Below are positions 30,630 through 38,986 of a DNA stretch of 64,000 bases, in pieces. The position numbers and the translations under genes are program-made. The stretch is taken from contig NZ_BSSM01000023.1 of the NCBI RefSeq assembly GCF_030269125.1, forward strand, positions 1-64,000, given 5' to 3'. Each line of letters starts with the position of its first letter. Within the stretch, counting starts at the first letter, position 1. The notes under the pieces are model-generated. The model was not told where the DNA came from and did no database searches. It worked only from the letters and a program-made list of their open reading frames with translations. The stretch comes from Streptomyces hygroscopicus subsp. hygroscopicus. GTDB taxonomy: Bacteria; Actinomycetota; Actinomycetes; Streptomycetales; Streptomycetaceae.

Positions 30630-31879
30630 GGTCCTCCAGCTGTTCCGTCGGCCTCGGCGGCCGTCGTCGGGGCAGTGTCAGCGGCATCGCCGCCTCCGGG
30701 AACGCCGGCGATTTCCTCGACGTCGAAGGCGCGGGCGATGGGCACGTCGGTGGAGCTGTGCGCGATGATCGAGAAGGCGATGCACACCGCGATCAGCGTG
30801 AACGCCTCCTTCGCCCGCGGGATCCCGGACTGCAGTACCAGCAGCCCGTACACCACGGACGCGAAGCCCTTCGGGCCGAACCAGGCCGCCACCAGCTTCT
30901 CCTTGCGCGAGACGCGCGTGCCGAGCAGCGACAGCAGCAGCGAGGCCGGGCGGATCAGGAAGATCGCCAGGAGCACGGCCGCGTACCCGCCGGGCGACAG
31001 GTCGCCGAACAGGCGCGGGGTCAGCAGCGCGCCGAAGACCAGCAGCGCCGCGAACTTCGCCAGCTCCGACAGCGCCTCGCCGAGCGGCTCGAACGACGCC
31101 TGCGCCTCCGGTGACACGTGGGCCAGCGCCGCTCCCGCCGAGAAGGCGGCGAGGTACGGGTTGGCATGGGTGAGGTGGCAGGCGGCGTAGAGGATGATCC
31201 CGGTCGCCAGCGGCAGCAGGGGCTGGAGCTTCGGCTCGGCGCCCAGCAGCCGGAACCGGACCAGGGCGTCGACGATCAGCGGCAGGGAGATGCCGAGGAC
31301 CAGGCCGAGGAGCAGCTCGATCGCGATGACTCCCGGCGCCGATTCCACCACACCGGCCGTGGGGCCGGCGGCGGCGATCAGCATCAGCACCACCGGCAGG
31401 GCCAGCCCGTCGTTGACGCCGCTCTCCACGTTGAGCAACTGCCGGAGTCCGGCCGGCACTTCGCTGCGGCCCACGATCGCCGACGCGAACACCGGGTCGG
31501 TCGGCGCGAGGACCGCTCCGACCAGGAACGCCGTCGTCCAGTCCAGGCCCGCCAGGAAGTGCGCGGCCAGTCCCGTGAACACGAACGCCAGCGGCATGCC
31601 CAGACCGAGGGCGCGGGCCGGGTTGCGCCAGTTGGCGCGCAGCTTGGGCAGCGACACGTGCATGCCGTCGGTGAACAGCACCGCGAACAACGCCAGGTCG
31701 GCCGTGGCGGACACGATCCCGCTGTCGGGGGTGATGTGGACCAGGCCGAGGAAGCCGTCGCTGACGAGCGCGCCGCCGGCGAGGAAGAGCAGGGAGGTGG
31801 AGAGCACCGTGCGTGCGGCGAGGCCCGACAACAGCACCGCCACCAGCAGCGCGACGCCGAACACCGCGACGAGCACCAT
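30626..31879 (-). CDS. CPA1-family cation/proton antiporter
   Basis: 417 aa, about 12 membrane segments. The Na+/H+ exchanger core includes VLAPTDPVFASAIVG (ion-binding TDP) and LLNVESGVNDGLALPVVL (catalytic ND), typical of NhaP/CPA1 proteins. The C-terminal hydrophilic tail is short (about 390-417), so no TrkA regulatory domain is attached. First gene of a two-gene minus-strand operon with the ArsB/NhaD-type permease. Probably handles Na+ or K+ exchange and pH. Confidence 0.9.
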   Translation of the reverse strand: MVLVAVFGVALLVAVLLSGLAARTVLSTSLLFLAGGALVSDGFLGLVHITPDSGIVSATADLALFAVLFTDGMHVSLPKLRANWRNPARALGLGMPLAFVFTGLAAHFLAGLDWTTAFLVGAVLAPTDPVFASAIVGRSEVPAGLRQLLNVESGVNDGLALPVVLMLIAAAGPTAGVVESAPGVIAIELLLGLVLGISLPLIVDALVRFRLLGAEPKLQPLLPLATGIILYAACHLTHANPYLAAFSAGAALAHVSPEAQASFEPLGEALSELAKFAALLVFGALLTPRLFGDLSPGGYAAVLLAIFLIRPASLLLSLLGTRVSRKEKLVAAWFGPKGFASVVYGLLVLQSGIPRAKEAFTLIAVCIAFSIIAHSSTDVPIARAFDVEEIAGVPGGGDAADTAPTTAAEADGTAGGP

Positions 31880-32113
31880 AGACCGAGCCCCCGATCGGAA
31901 GAGAGAACTGTCCCCTTCTCGCCGACCAGGCTTCCCGGCACACCAGGGGGAACCTTACTCGCTCTTGATGCGTCTTTGACAGTTTGCTCCTGCGCGGCCG
32001 CGGGGTGCGGTCATTGCCGGACTCCGGCAGCATCGCGCGGCCGAGGGTCCGGCACGGCGGCGACCGCCGGGCCCTGAGCAGGGAGCGCCGCGGTGGCTCG
32101 CGCCAGGCCCCTC

Positions 32114-32611
32114 CTACGGGGCGACGAGCAACAGCCGCTCCAGCAGATGGGCTGCCGTGATCACGCCGAGCAGCCGGTTGCCGTTCCCGTCGTGCTCGGC
32201 GACCGCCACCAGCGGGCTGCGGACCCTGGCCATCAGCGCGGCGACCTCCAGCGCGGTCGCGTCGGGTTCGGCCACCGGAGGCGCGGGGACGTCCTTGGAC
32301 AGGCAGTCGCGGACGGTACGTCCCTTCAGCGCCTGGCTCAGCCGGTCGGCGTGGCGCTCGTCCACCACCGCGGCCAGGGTGGGGTCCTCCAGCACGTAGG
32401 CCGGCACCAGGAGCTTGACCATCTGCGAGGCCGGGAGGATCGCCCTCGGCGCACCGGTCTCGTCCACGACGAGCAGGGCCGGAAGCCGTTGTTCCGCCAT
32501 CAGCCGCGCTGCCGCCATCGCGTCGGTGTCGACGCTCACGGTCTCGTACTCCACTGCCAGGTCACGTGCCAGCACGGTCGGCTCCAGGTCCGTTGTGTGT
32601 CCGGCTGCCAT
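32114..32611 (-). CDS. tandem CBS-domain protein
   Basis: 165 aa from ATG 32611 (MAAGHTTDLEP); the longer frame upstream runs through the tandem repeat and is rejected. Two CBS motifs: about 13-70 (LAVEYETVSVDTDAMAAARLMAEQRLPALLVVD) and about 92-160 (TVRDCLSKDVPAPPVAEPDATALEVAALMARVRSPLVAV). CBS pairs bind adenosyl nucleotides and gate transporters or enzymes. Here it is a stand-alone protein next to cation transporters, so a regulatory subunit for one of them is possible but unproven. No clear ribosome binding site. Confidence 0.85.
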   Translation of the reverse strand: MAAGHTTDLEPTVLARDLAVEYETVSVDTDAMAAARLMAEQRLPALLVVDETGAPRAILPASQMVKLLVPAYVLEDPTLAAVVDERHADRLSQALKGRTVRDCLSKDVPAPPVAEPDATALEVAALMARVRSPLVAVAEHDGNGNRLLGVITAAHLLERLLLVAP

Positions 32612-33150
32612 TGTGGGACATCGCGTGGACGCCGAACGCGAGCCCGTGGGCGGGGCGGCGGTGTCCCGCCCCGGGAGGACACCGAGGCAGGGCGGAGGCG
32701 GCCGGAAGGGGTCGGGCGCGGAGGTCGGGGCCGCAGGACGGCGACGCGCGCGGTCCTCCCGGCGGGCTCCCTTCGAGGGCCCGCCGCCGCGTGCGCGGCG
32801 GGCCCTGGAAGGGACCCCGCGTCCCGCGCCCGCGCCCCACCGGACCATCCGCTTCCGCCATGACCCCCGCGGGCCCGCGGGCCATCCGTTCTGCCGTGGT
32901 TCCCGCGCCCCCACCGGGTCATTCGTTTTCGCCGTGGTTCCGCGCCGCAACGGGACCATCCGTTTTCGCCGTGGCCCCCGCGGGCCCAGGGGTGATCCGT
33001 TTTACGGTGGCCCCGCAGGCCCACCGGCCACGCGCCTCGGCCGTCACCTCCGCGGACCTACCCGGGCCACGCGCCTCGGCCGTCACCTCCGCGGACCCAC
33101 CCGGGCCACCCGCCTCCACCGTCACCCCCGCGGACCCACCCGGGCCGCGA
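32612..33150. other. intergenic region with minisatellite
   Basis: 539 bp between the CBS gene and the TerD-like gene. The left 230 bp is GC-rich without structure that I can name. The right 300 bp is the 36-39-nt tandem array. Long frames on both strands change reading frame relative to the repeat unit and are not credible genes. Confidence 0.7.
32843..33143. repeat. eight degenerate tandem repeats of 36-39 nt
   Basis: Units start at 32843, 32881, 32918, 32954, 32991, 33027, 33066 and 33105. Common pattern: [G][A/C]CATCCG or GCCACGCG, then TTTTCGCCGTGG or CTCGGCCGTCAC, then CCCCGCGGGCCCACCGG. Units 6-8 are 39 nt and nearly identical (unit 6 against 7: one difference); units 1-5 are 36-38 nt and more diverged. 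A ninth partial copy runs into the 3' end of the TerD-like gene. No spacer is present, so it is not CRISPR. Confidence 0.9.
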
Positions 33151-33681
33151 TCACCGTGGGGCGCGTCCCATCTCCCTGCTGAAGACGGCCGGGTCGCTGT
33201 CGAAACCCCGGATCGCCGGGCGCAGTTCCCACGCCCCGTCGGTGCCCCGGGTGAACTCCGCGACCGTCGCGGCCGTTGCGTCGGCGACCCGGGCGAAGTC
33301 GTCCGCCAGCAGCTGCCGGTAGCCCTCGACGACGACCACCCCGGCGTTGGAGATGTCGCCGAAGGTCCGGGGCCCGTCGTTCTGGTGGATGGCCACACCG
33401 ACCATCACCCGCCCGTAGGCGGAGGACAGCCGCTCGAACTCCAGCACCATCACCTCGACGAACCCGAAGCCCATTCCGGTCTGGCTGTGCCGGAGCATGT
33501 TGATGGTGCCGTCCGGCGAACGGCTGTCGTAGTGCACGACGTACACCGGCTGCCCGTAGGGGTCCTCCGCCGCGTAGGTCGCGGCGATGATGTCGAGATG
33601 CCGAGGCGCCTGCCCGTACGGACTCGGGTCCCACTTGAGCCGTACCTCGACCTTGCCGAGCCCCATGCCGCCACCGCTCAC
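33151..33681 (-). CDS. TerD-domain protein
   Basis: 176 aa from GTG 33681 (GGGGGAG 8 nt upstream); the track's longer frame to 33975 has no support. It is a member of the TerD/CABP superfamily: GLGKVEVRLKWDPS at the N-terminus, HLDIIAATYAAEDPYGQPVYVVHYDSRSPDG, VGVAIHQNDGPRTFGDISNAGVVV. TerD proteins bind Ca2+ and are linked to tellurite and general stress resistance in Streptomyces. The acidic Ca2+ cluster of classical TerD (GDFDLDAS) is only partly kept. The last codons abut the tandem repeat. Confidence 0.85.
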   Translation of the reverse strand: MSGGGMGLGKVEVRLKWDPSPYGQAPRHLDIIAATYAAEDPYGQPVYVVHYDSRSPDGTINMLRHSQTGMGFGFVEVMVLEFERLSSAYGRVMVGVAIHQNDGPRTFGDISNAGVVVVEGYRQLLADDFARVADATAATVAEFTRGTDGAWELRPAIRGFDSDPAVFSREMGRAPR

Positions 33682-33898
33682 CGTGCCGCTCCCCCTCAGT
33701 AGACGCCGCGGGACCGTCCCGCAGGTGAAGTATGCGTTCTGAACGGTCTTTTGACGCCTTCGCAGCGGACACTCGCCCCCCGGCGGAACCCGTGTGGGCG
33801 CGCTGCCCGCCGACCGGTGCGGGCACGGCGCCCGGACGGGGACGCGGACCCGCCACGGCGCGAGCACGGCGGCCCGTGTCCCGGTATGCCGGGACCGC

Positions 33899-34663
33899 TC
33901 AGTGCGCCGGCCTGCCGAGGATGCCGGTGCCGGCGAGCACGCAGGCGGCCAGGTAGCCGGCCAGGGCGGGGACACCCGTCGCGGCCGTCGTCATCAAGAG
34001 GCCCCAGAACCTGTGCACCGCCCTGGGGACGCGGGAGCGGGGGGCGATGCCCAGCGCGGTGCGGGCGTGGCGGGTGATCCTCACCGTCGGCACCCCGTTC
34101 CGGGCGCGGAGCGAAGCCGTCGGCGCGAGGGCCCGGCGGAGCGCCGCGTTGACCGCGCGCTCGTTCGTCGCGGTCAGCCGGACCCCCTGCCGGTCGTGGA
34201 GGCGGAACTCGTCGAGGTAGCCGCCGGTGCGCTGGATCGTCTCGAAGCGGCGCACGCCGACCAGGCCGTCCAGATCCAGTGTCCGCACACCGGTGAGCGT
34301 CCTGGCGGACAGCAGGTGCCGTCCGTCCCGCACACCGAGGGACGGACGCCCGGCCCACCCGCGGTGGATGCCGAGGAGCAGAGGGCCCGCGACGGCACCG
34401 GTCAGCGTGGATATCCCGGTGTAGGTGTCCTCCAGCACATGGGCACGGATCAGGACCACGTCGACGAGCACCACGGCCGCCCATGCGGCCGACACGCCCC
34501 GCACTCCCCGCAGCATCCGGCGACGGGCGTCCGACGCAGCCACGAAGCCGGGGACGGCGGCGGCCGACCGGCCCTTCGCGCGGTGCGCGAGACGCGCCGG
34601 ACGCCGGCTGCCGCGCAGCGACCCGCTCTCCAGCCGCCGCCGGCCGCGCTCCCGCTCGTCCAC
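33899..34663 (-). CDS. hypothetical membrane protein with PH-like middle domain
   Basis: 254 aa from GTG 34663; GTG 34669 is equally possible. Basic N-terminus, two membrane helices (about 57-75 and 82-100), a soluble middle (about 105-195; RHLLSARTLTGVRTLDLDGLVGVRRFE) that reads like a bacterial PH-type domain, and a last helix pair (about 222-248). Function unknown. It is on the same strand as the kdp operon but 336 bp beyond it. Confidence 0.6.
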   Translation of the reverse strand: MDERERGRRRLESGSLRGSRRPARLAHRAKGRSAAAVPGFVAASDARRRMLRGVRGVSAAWAAVVLVDVVLIRAHVLEDTYTGISTLTGAVAGPLLLGIHRGWAGRPSLGVRDGRHLLSARTLTGVRTLDLDGLVGVRRFETIQRTGGYLDEFRLHDRQGVRLTATNERAVNAALRRALAPTASLRARNGVPTVRITRHARTALGIAPRSRVPRAVHRFWGLLMTTAATGVPALAGYLAACVLAGTGILGRPAH

Positions 34664-34999
34664 GGGCACAGCATAGGCATCGGTGCACCGCACCGCACCG
34701 CACCGGCGGCTGCGGCCTCTCAAGGGCGTCGACGCGCGCCACCGACGCGCACCATTCCCTCTCACCGGTGCAGGAGTTGATGTGCCGTCACCTCGGCGTC
34801 CGACCGCACACCACGACGCGTCCTGCCGCCCCGGGACACGGCACGGCCGTCGCACCGACACGGCACGGCGAGGCGCTGTCCGGCTCCGCCCCGCGCGCGG
34901 GGTCCGCCGGGCGCCGGCGCCCGGAGCACCGTGCGAGCGGTCCCGTGGAGCCGGCCGGCCGTCCTTGTCCTCCTCGTCCCGCTCCCGCCGAGCGGCGCG
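34664..34999. other. intergenic region downstream of kdpD
   Basis: 336 bp without a credible gene. It contains four CACCG pentamers (34686-34705) and several GGCACGG-type short repeats; no terminator with a T tract is seen after kdpD. Confidence 0.5.
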
Positions 35000-37543
35000 C
35001 TACGGGGTGACGGCGTCGGAGAGGCCGACCGCCGCCGGGGGGCGGCCCGCCGCCGGGAGGCTCAGGACCATGGTGAGGCCGCCGCCGGGGGTGTCCTCGG
35101 CACGCAGGGTGCCGACGATGGCCTCGGCGAACCCCCGGGCCACGGCGAGGCCGAGTCCGACGCCGGTGCCGCGCGGGACGTCCCCGTACCGCTGGAAGGG
35201 CTCGAAGATGCGGTCCTTGGCCTCGTCGGGCACGCCCGGACCGCGGTCGACGATCCTGACCTCGACCCGGTCACCCAGGGAGCCGGCGGAGACCAGGACC
35301 GGCTCGTCGGGGGGTCCGTACTTCACGGCGTTCTCCACGACGTTGGCGACGACGCGCTCCAGCAGTCCCATGTCGACGCGGACCATGGGCAGCACCTCGG
35401 GGATGTCCAGCTCCACCCTGTCCTCCGGCACGCCCGCCAGCGCCATGGGGACGACCTCGTCGAGGTCGATGTCCCGGATGATCGGCGCGACCGTGCCGGT
35501 CTGGAGGCGGGACATGTCCAGCAGGTTGCCGATGAGGTGGTCCAGCCGGTCGCAGCCCTCCTCGATCCCGGCGAGGAGTTCGGCCTGGTCCTCCTCGGAC
35601 CAGGAGACGTCCTCCGAGCGCAGGGAGGTGACGGCCGCCTTGATGCCGGCCAGAGGGGTGCGCAGGTCGTGGCTGACCGCGGCGAGCAGGGCGGTGCGCA
35701 TCCGGTTGCCCTCGGCGAGCACCTTGGCCCGGTCGGCCTCCTCCTGGAGGCGCCGGTGGTGCAGGACGACGGCGGCCTGCGCGGCGAAGGCGGCCAGCAC
35801 CCTGCGGTCCTCGGCGGGCAGGACGCGCCCGGTCAGGGCGAGGGCCATGCGGTCGCCGACCGGTACGTCCACGTCGGCGCTCTCGGGGCGATCGGTCCGG
35901 GCGTCCGGGCCCACCCGGCCGGCGACGGTCCAGGGAGCGGAGTCGTCGTCGCGCTCCAGGAGGGACACGGACTCCATGGCGAAGGTCTCGCGGACGCGCT
36001 GCAAGAGGGCTTCGAGGCTGGTCTCCCCGCGCAGTACGTTGCCGGCGAGGTAGGAAAGGATCTCGGACTCGGCGCGCAGCCGGGCGGCCTGGTGGGTGCG
36101 CCGTGCGGCCAGGTCGACGACGGACGCCACCGAGACGGCCACCGCGACGAAGATCGCCAAGGCGAGGATGTTCTTCGGGTCGGCGATGGTGATGCGGTGC
36201 ACCGGCGGGGTGAAGTACCAGTTCAGCAGCATGGAACCGAACGCCGCCGAGGCGAGCGCGGGCAGGAGGCCGCCGAGGAGTGCCGCCGCGACCGTCAGCG
36301 TCAGGAACAGCAGCATGTCGTTCGTGAGGCCGAGGCCGGCGTCCACGTGGGTCAGCAGCAGCGTCAGCAGCATGGGGCCGGCGGTGCCCGCGAACCAGCC
36401 CCACAGGATGCGCGGGCGTCCCAGCCGTGCGCCCCGGGTCGCGGGCAGCCCGCGGCCCTTGCCCGCCTCGTCGTGGGTGATGAGGTGGACGTCGAGGTCG
36501 GGGCCGGAGTCACGGGCGACCGTGGCGCCGACGCCGGGCCCCAAGACGTACTGCCAGCTCTTGCGGCGCGAGACGCCCAGCACGATCTGCGTGGCGTTCA
36601 CACCGCGCGCGAAGTCGAGCAGCGCGGCCGGGACGTCGTCGCCGACGACCTGGTGGAAGGTGCCGCCGAGATCCTCCACCAGCGTGCGCTGGACGGCGAG
36701 TTCCTTCGGCGAGGCGGAGGTGAGCCCGTCGCTGCTGGTGACATGGACGGCGAGCACCTCGCCGCCGGCGCCCTTCTCGGCCAGCCGGGCTGCCCGCCGG
36801 ATCAGCGTCCGGCCCTCCGGTCCGCCGGTCAGACCGACCACGATGCGCTCCCGCGAGCCCCAGATCTTCGAGACGCGATGCGCGCTGCGGTACTCGGTGA
36901 GGTGTTCGTCGACGCGGTCGGCGAGCCAGAGCAGGGCCAGTTCGCGCAGGGCGGTGAGGTTTCCGGGGCGGAAGTAGTGGGCGAGGGCCGCGTCGACCTT
37001 GTCGGGCTTGTAGACGTTGCCGTGGGCCATACGGCGGCGCAGGGCCTCGGGTGACATGTCGACCAGCTCGATCTGGGCGGCGCGCCGTACGACCTCGTCG
37101 GGGACGGTCTCCTGCTGGCGCACGCCCGTTATCGACTCCACGACGTCGCCGAGGGACTCCAGGTGCTGGATGTTCACCGTGGAGATCACGTCGATGCCCG
37201 CGGCCAGCAGTTCCTCGACGTCCTGCCAGCGCTTGGTGTTGCGCGAGCCCGGGATGTTCGTGTGGGCGAGTTCGTCCACGAGCGCGACCTGCGGCCTGCG
37301 GGCGAGGACCGCGTCGATGTCCATCTCGGTGAAGACGGTGTCGCGGTAGTCCAGTCGCCTGCGGGGCACCTGTTCCAGGCCGTGCAGCATCACCTCGGTG
37401 CGCGGCCGGTGGTGGTGCTCCAGGAAGGCGACCACGCAGTCGGTGCCCCGCTCGACGCGGCGGTGCGCCTCGGACAGCATGGCGTAGGTCTTGCCGACGC
37501 CAGGTGCCGCGCCGAGGTAGATCCGGAGTCTGCCCCGTGCCAT
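35000..37543 (-). CDS. kdpD: KdpD, potassium-sensing histidine kinase
   Basis: 847 aa. N-terminal KdpD domain (1-210) with Walker A GAAPGVGKT (11-19), a Usp domain (about 235-365), four membrane helices (about 385-485), a GAF-like region (about 500-610), HisKA with AAVSHDLRTPLAG, and an HATPase (G boxes VDRGPGVP and GTGVGLGLAVARG) near the end. It phosphorylates KdpE at low K+ or osmotic stress. Here kdpD follows kdpE (21 bp gap), the reverse of the kdpD-kdpE order in E. coli. Confidence 0.95.
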   Translation of the reverse strand: MARGRLRIYLGAAPGVGKTYAMLSEAHRRVERGTDCVVAFLEHHHRPRTEVMLHGLEQVPRRRLDYRDTVFTEMDIDAVLARRPQVALVDELAHTNIPGSRNTKRWQDVEELLAAGIDVISTVNIQHLESLGDVVESITGVRQQETVPDEVVRRAAQIELVDMSPEALRRRMAHGNVYKPDKVDAALAHYFRPGNLTALRELALLWLADRVDEHLTEYRSAHRVSKIWGSRERIVVGLTGGPEGRTLIRRAARLAEKGAGGEVLAVHVTSSDGLTSASPKELAVQRTLVEDLGGTFHQVVGDDVPAALLDFARGVNATQIVLGVSRRKSWQYVLGPGVGATVARDSGPDLDVHLITHDEAGKGRGLPATRGARLGRPRILWGWFAGTAGPMLLTLLLTHVDAGLGLTNDMLLFLTLTVAAALLGGLLPALASAAFGSMLLNWYFTPPVHRITIADPKNILALAIFVAVAVSVASVVDLAARRTHQAARLRAESEILSYLAGNVLRGETSLEALLQRVRETFAMESVSLLERDDDSAPWTVAGRVGPDARTDRPESADVDVPVGDRMALALTGRVLPAEDRRVLAAFAAQAAVVLHHRRLQEEADRAKVLAEGNRMRTALLAAVSHDLRTPLAGIKAAVTSLRSEDVSWSEEDQAELLAGIEEGCDRLDHLIGNLLDMSRLQTGTVAPIIRDIDLDEVVPMALAGVPEDRVELDIPEVLPMVRVDMGLLERVVANVVENAVKYGPPDEPVLVSAGSLGDRVEVRIVDRGPGVPDEAKDRIFEPFQRYGDVPRGTGVGLGLAVARGFAEAIVGTLRAEDTPGGGLTMVLSLPAAGRPPAAVGLSDAVTP

Positions 37544-37564
37544 CTCTCTCGTCTCTTCGTCCGG

Positions 37565-38248
37565 TCATGCCTCGAAGCGGTAGCCCATGCCCGGCTCGGT
37601 GATCAGATGGCGGGGATGCGAGGGGTCCGCTTCCAGCTTGCGGCGCAACTGGGCCATGTAGACCCGCAGGTAGTTGGTCTTGTTGCCCTGCGCGACCCCC
37701 CACACCTCCTGCAGCAGGTGCCGCTGGGTGATCAGCCGGCCGGGGTGGGTCACCAGGATCTCCAGCAGATGCCATTCGGTGGGGGTCAGCCGGACGTCGC
37801 GGCCGGCCCTGGTCGCCTTCTTCGCCAGGAGATCGAGAGTGAACTCGTCGGTCTCGACCAGTTCCACCTCGGTGGCCAGCGGAGCCTCCTCGGTGCGACG
37901 GACGGCGGCCCGCAGCCGAGCCATCAGCTCGTTCATGCTGAACGGCTTGGTGATGTAGTCGTCGGCGCCCGCGTCGAGTGCCTCGACCTTCTCGTCCGAG
38001 GCGCGGCGCGCGGACAGCACCAGGACGGGCACGCGGGTCCAGCCGCGCAGGGCCCTGATCACGTCCACGCCGTCCGTGTCCGGCAGCCCGAGATCCAGGA
38101 TCACCACGTCGGGCTGACGGGCCGCGGCCAGGCGGAGCGCGGTGGCGCCGTCGGGGGCTGCGTCGACTCCGTACCGGCGCGCCCGCAGGTTGATCACGAG
38201 AGCGCGTACGAGCTGCGGGTCGTCCTCCACCACCAGCACCCGGGTCAT
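37565..38248 (-). CDS. kdpE: KdpE, OmpR-family response regulator
   Basis: 227 aa. Receiver domain with acidic pocket D9/D10, phospho-acceptor D52 (ILDLGLPD) and K101 (ITKPF); C-terminal winged helix (about 130-225; RDVRLTPTEWHLLEILVTHPGRLITQRHLLQEVWG). It activates kdpFABC. It lies 121 bp downstream of kdpC, and a perfect 17-bp hairpin sits in that gap, so expression of the sensor pair may be partly uncoupled from the pump genes. Confidence 0.94.
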   Translation of the reverse strand: MTRVLVVEDDPQLVRALVINLRARRYGVDAAPDGATALRLAAARQPDVVILDLGLPDTDGVDVIRALRGWTRVPVLVLSARRASDEKVEALDAGADDYITKPFSMNELMARLRAAVRRTEEAPLATEVELVETDEFTLDLLAKKATRAGRDVRLTPTEWHLLEILVTHPGRLITQRHLLQEVWGVAQGNKTNYLRVYMAQLRRKLEADPSHPRHLITEPGMGYRFEA

Positions 38249-38306
38249 CGGTGCGCGGCCTTCCTCTTGTCGGCGGTCTCGGTGCTGTCGCCGTGACGAC
38301 GGCGGC

Positions 38307-38345
38307 GGGAGCCGGCGGACCGGAGCCCCCGGTCCGCCGGCTCCC
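38307..38345 (-). terminator. 17-bp perfect hairpin between kdpC and kdpE
   Basis: Left arm 38307-38323 and right arm 38329-38345 are exact reverse complements (arm GGGAGCCGGCGGACCGG), loop of five nt. No T run. It is a candidate attenuating or partial terminator, or an RNA-stability element, between the pump and regulator genes. Confidence 0.7.
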
Positions 38346-38369
38346 CGCCGGCCCCTGTCCGTGAGCCCA

Positions 38370-38981
38370 TTACTTCCGGGCCAGTTCCTTGAGCGCGATG
38401 TTGAGGTCCAGGACGTTGACGTGCGGCTCGCCCAGGAATCCGGCGGTACGGCCGTCGGTGTGGCGCTTCACCAGTTCCTGCACCCGGGCGCGGGGCAGTC
38501 CGTTCGCCCTGGCCACGCGGTCGATCTGGAGCCGCGCGTAGGCCGGGGAGATGTCCGGGTCGATGGCCGAGGACGAGCCGGTGACCGCGTCGGCGGGCAC
38601 CTTCGAGGCGGGGACGCCGTTGAACTCGGCGACCTGCTGCTTCGCCTCCTCGACCGCCTTCACCAACCGGGCGTCGTCGGCGCCCAGTTGGCTGGAGCCG
38701 GTGGCCAGCGGGTCGTAGTCGCTGTGGGACGGGCGGGGCTGGAACCACCTGGGGTCCGGCTTGTCGGTGCCCTCGATGTTCCAGCTCTGGCCGATCAGCC
38801 TGGACCCGACCGCTCTGCCGTCGACCTCGGTGATCGAGCCGTTGGCCTTGTCGTGGAAGGCGGCCTGGCCGATCCCCGTGACGAGGAGGGGGTAGGCGAT
38901 CCCGGTGACGACGGTGAGGACGAGCAGCATGCGCAGCGCGGCCCACGTCGTACGGCCGAGGTTCACAAGGGAGTTGTTCAT
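38370..38981 (-). CDS. kdpC: KdpC, potassium-transporting ATPase subunit C
   Basis: 203 aa from ATG 38981 (MNNSLVN, the usual family N-terminus). GTG 38990 in frame overlaps the kdpB stop (GTGA) with GGGGA upstream and may be the true initiation point. One membrane helix (about 10-35), then the periplasmic domain with QSWNIEGTDKPDPRWFQPRPS and family end ARVQELVKRHTDGRTAGFLGEPHVNVLDLNIAL. KdpC stabilises the KdpA-KdpB complex. Confidence 0.93.
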   Translation of the reverse strand: MNNSLVNLGRTTWAALRMLLVLTVVTGIAYPLLVTGIGQAAFHDKANGSITEVDGRAVGSRLIGQSWNIEGTDKPDPRWFQPRPSHSDYDPLATGSSQLGADDARLVKAVEEAKQQVAEFNGVPASKVPADAVTGSSSAIDPDISPAYARLQIDRVARANGLPRARVQELVKRHTDGRTAGFLGEPHVNVLDLNIALKELARK

Positions 38982-38986
38982 GTCCT

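Noticed and set aside
32843..33143. CRISPR array
   Set aside because: Repeat units are contiguous and degenerate with no unique spacers, and no cas gene is present.
32415..33182. Arg/Pro-rich frames across the 36-39-nt repeats (both strands)
   Set aside because: Unit lengths of 36, 37, 38 and 39 nt shift the reading frame between units; the apparent proteins only reflect repeat composition.
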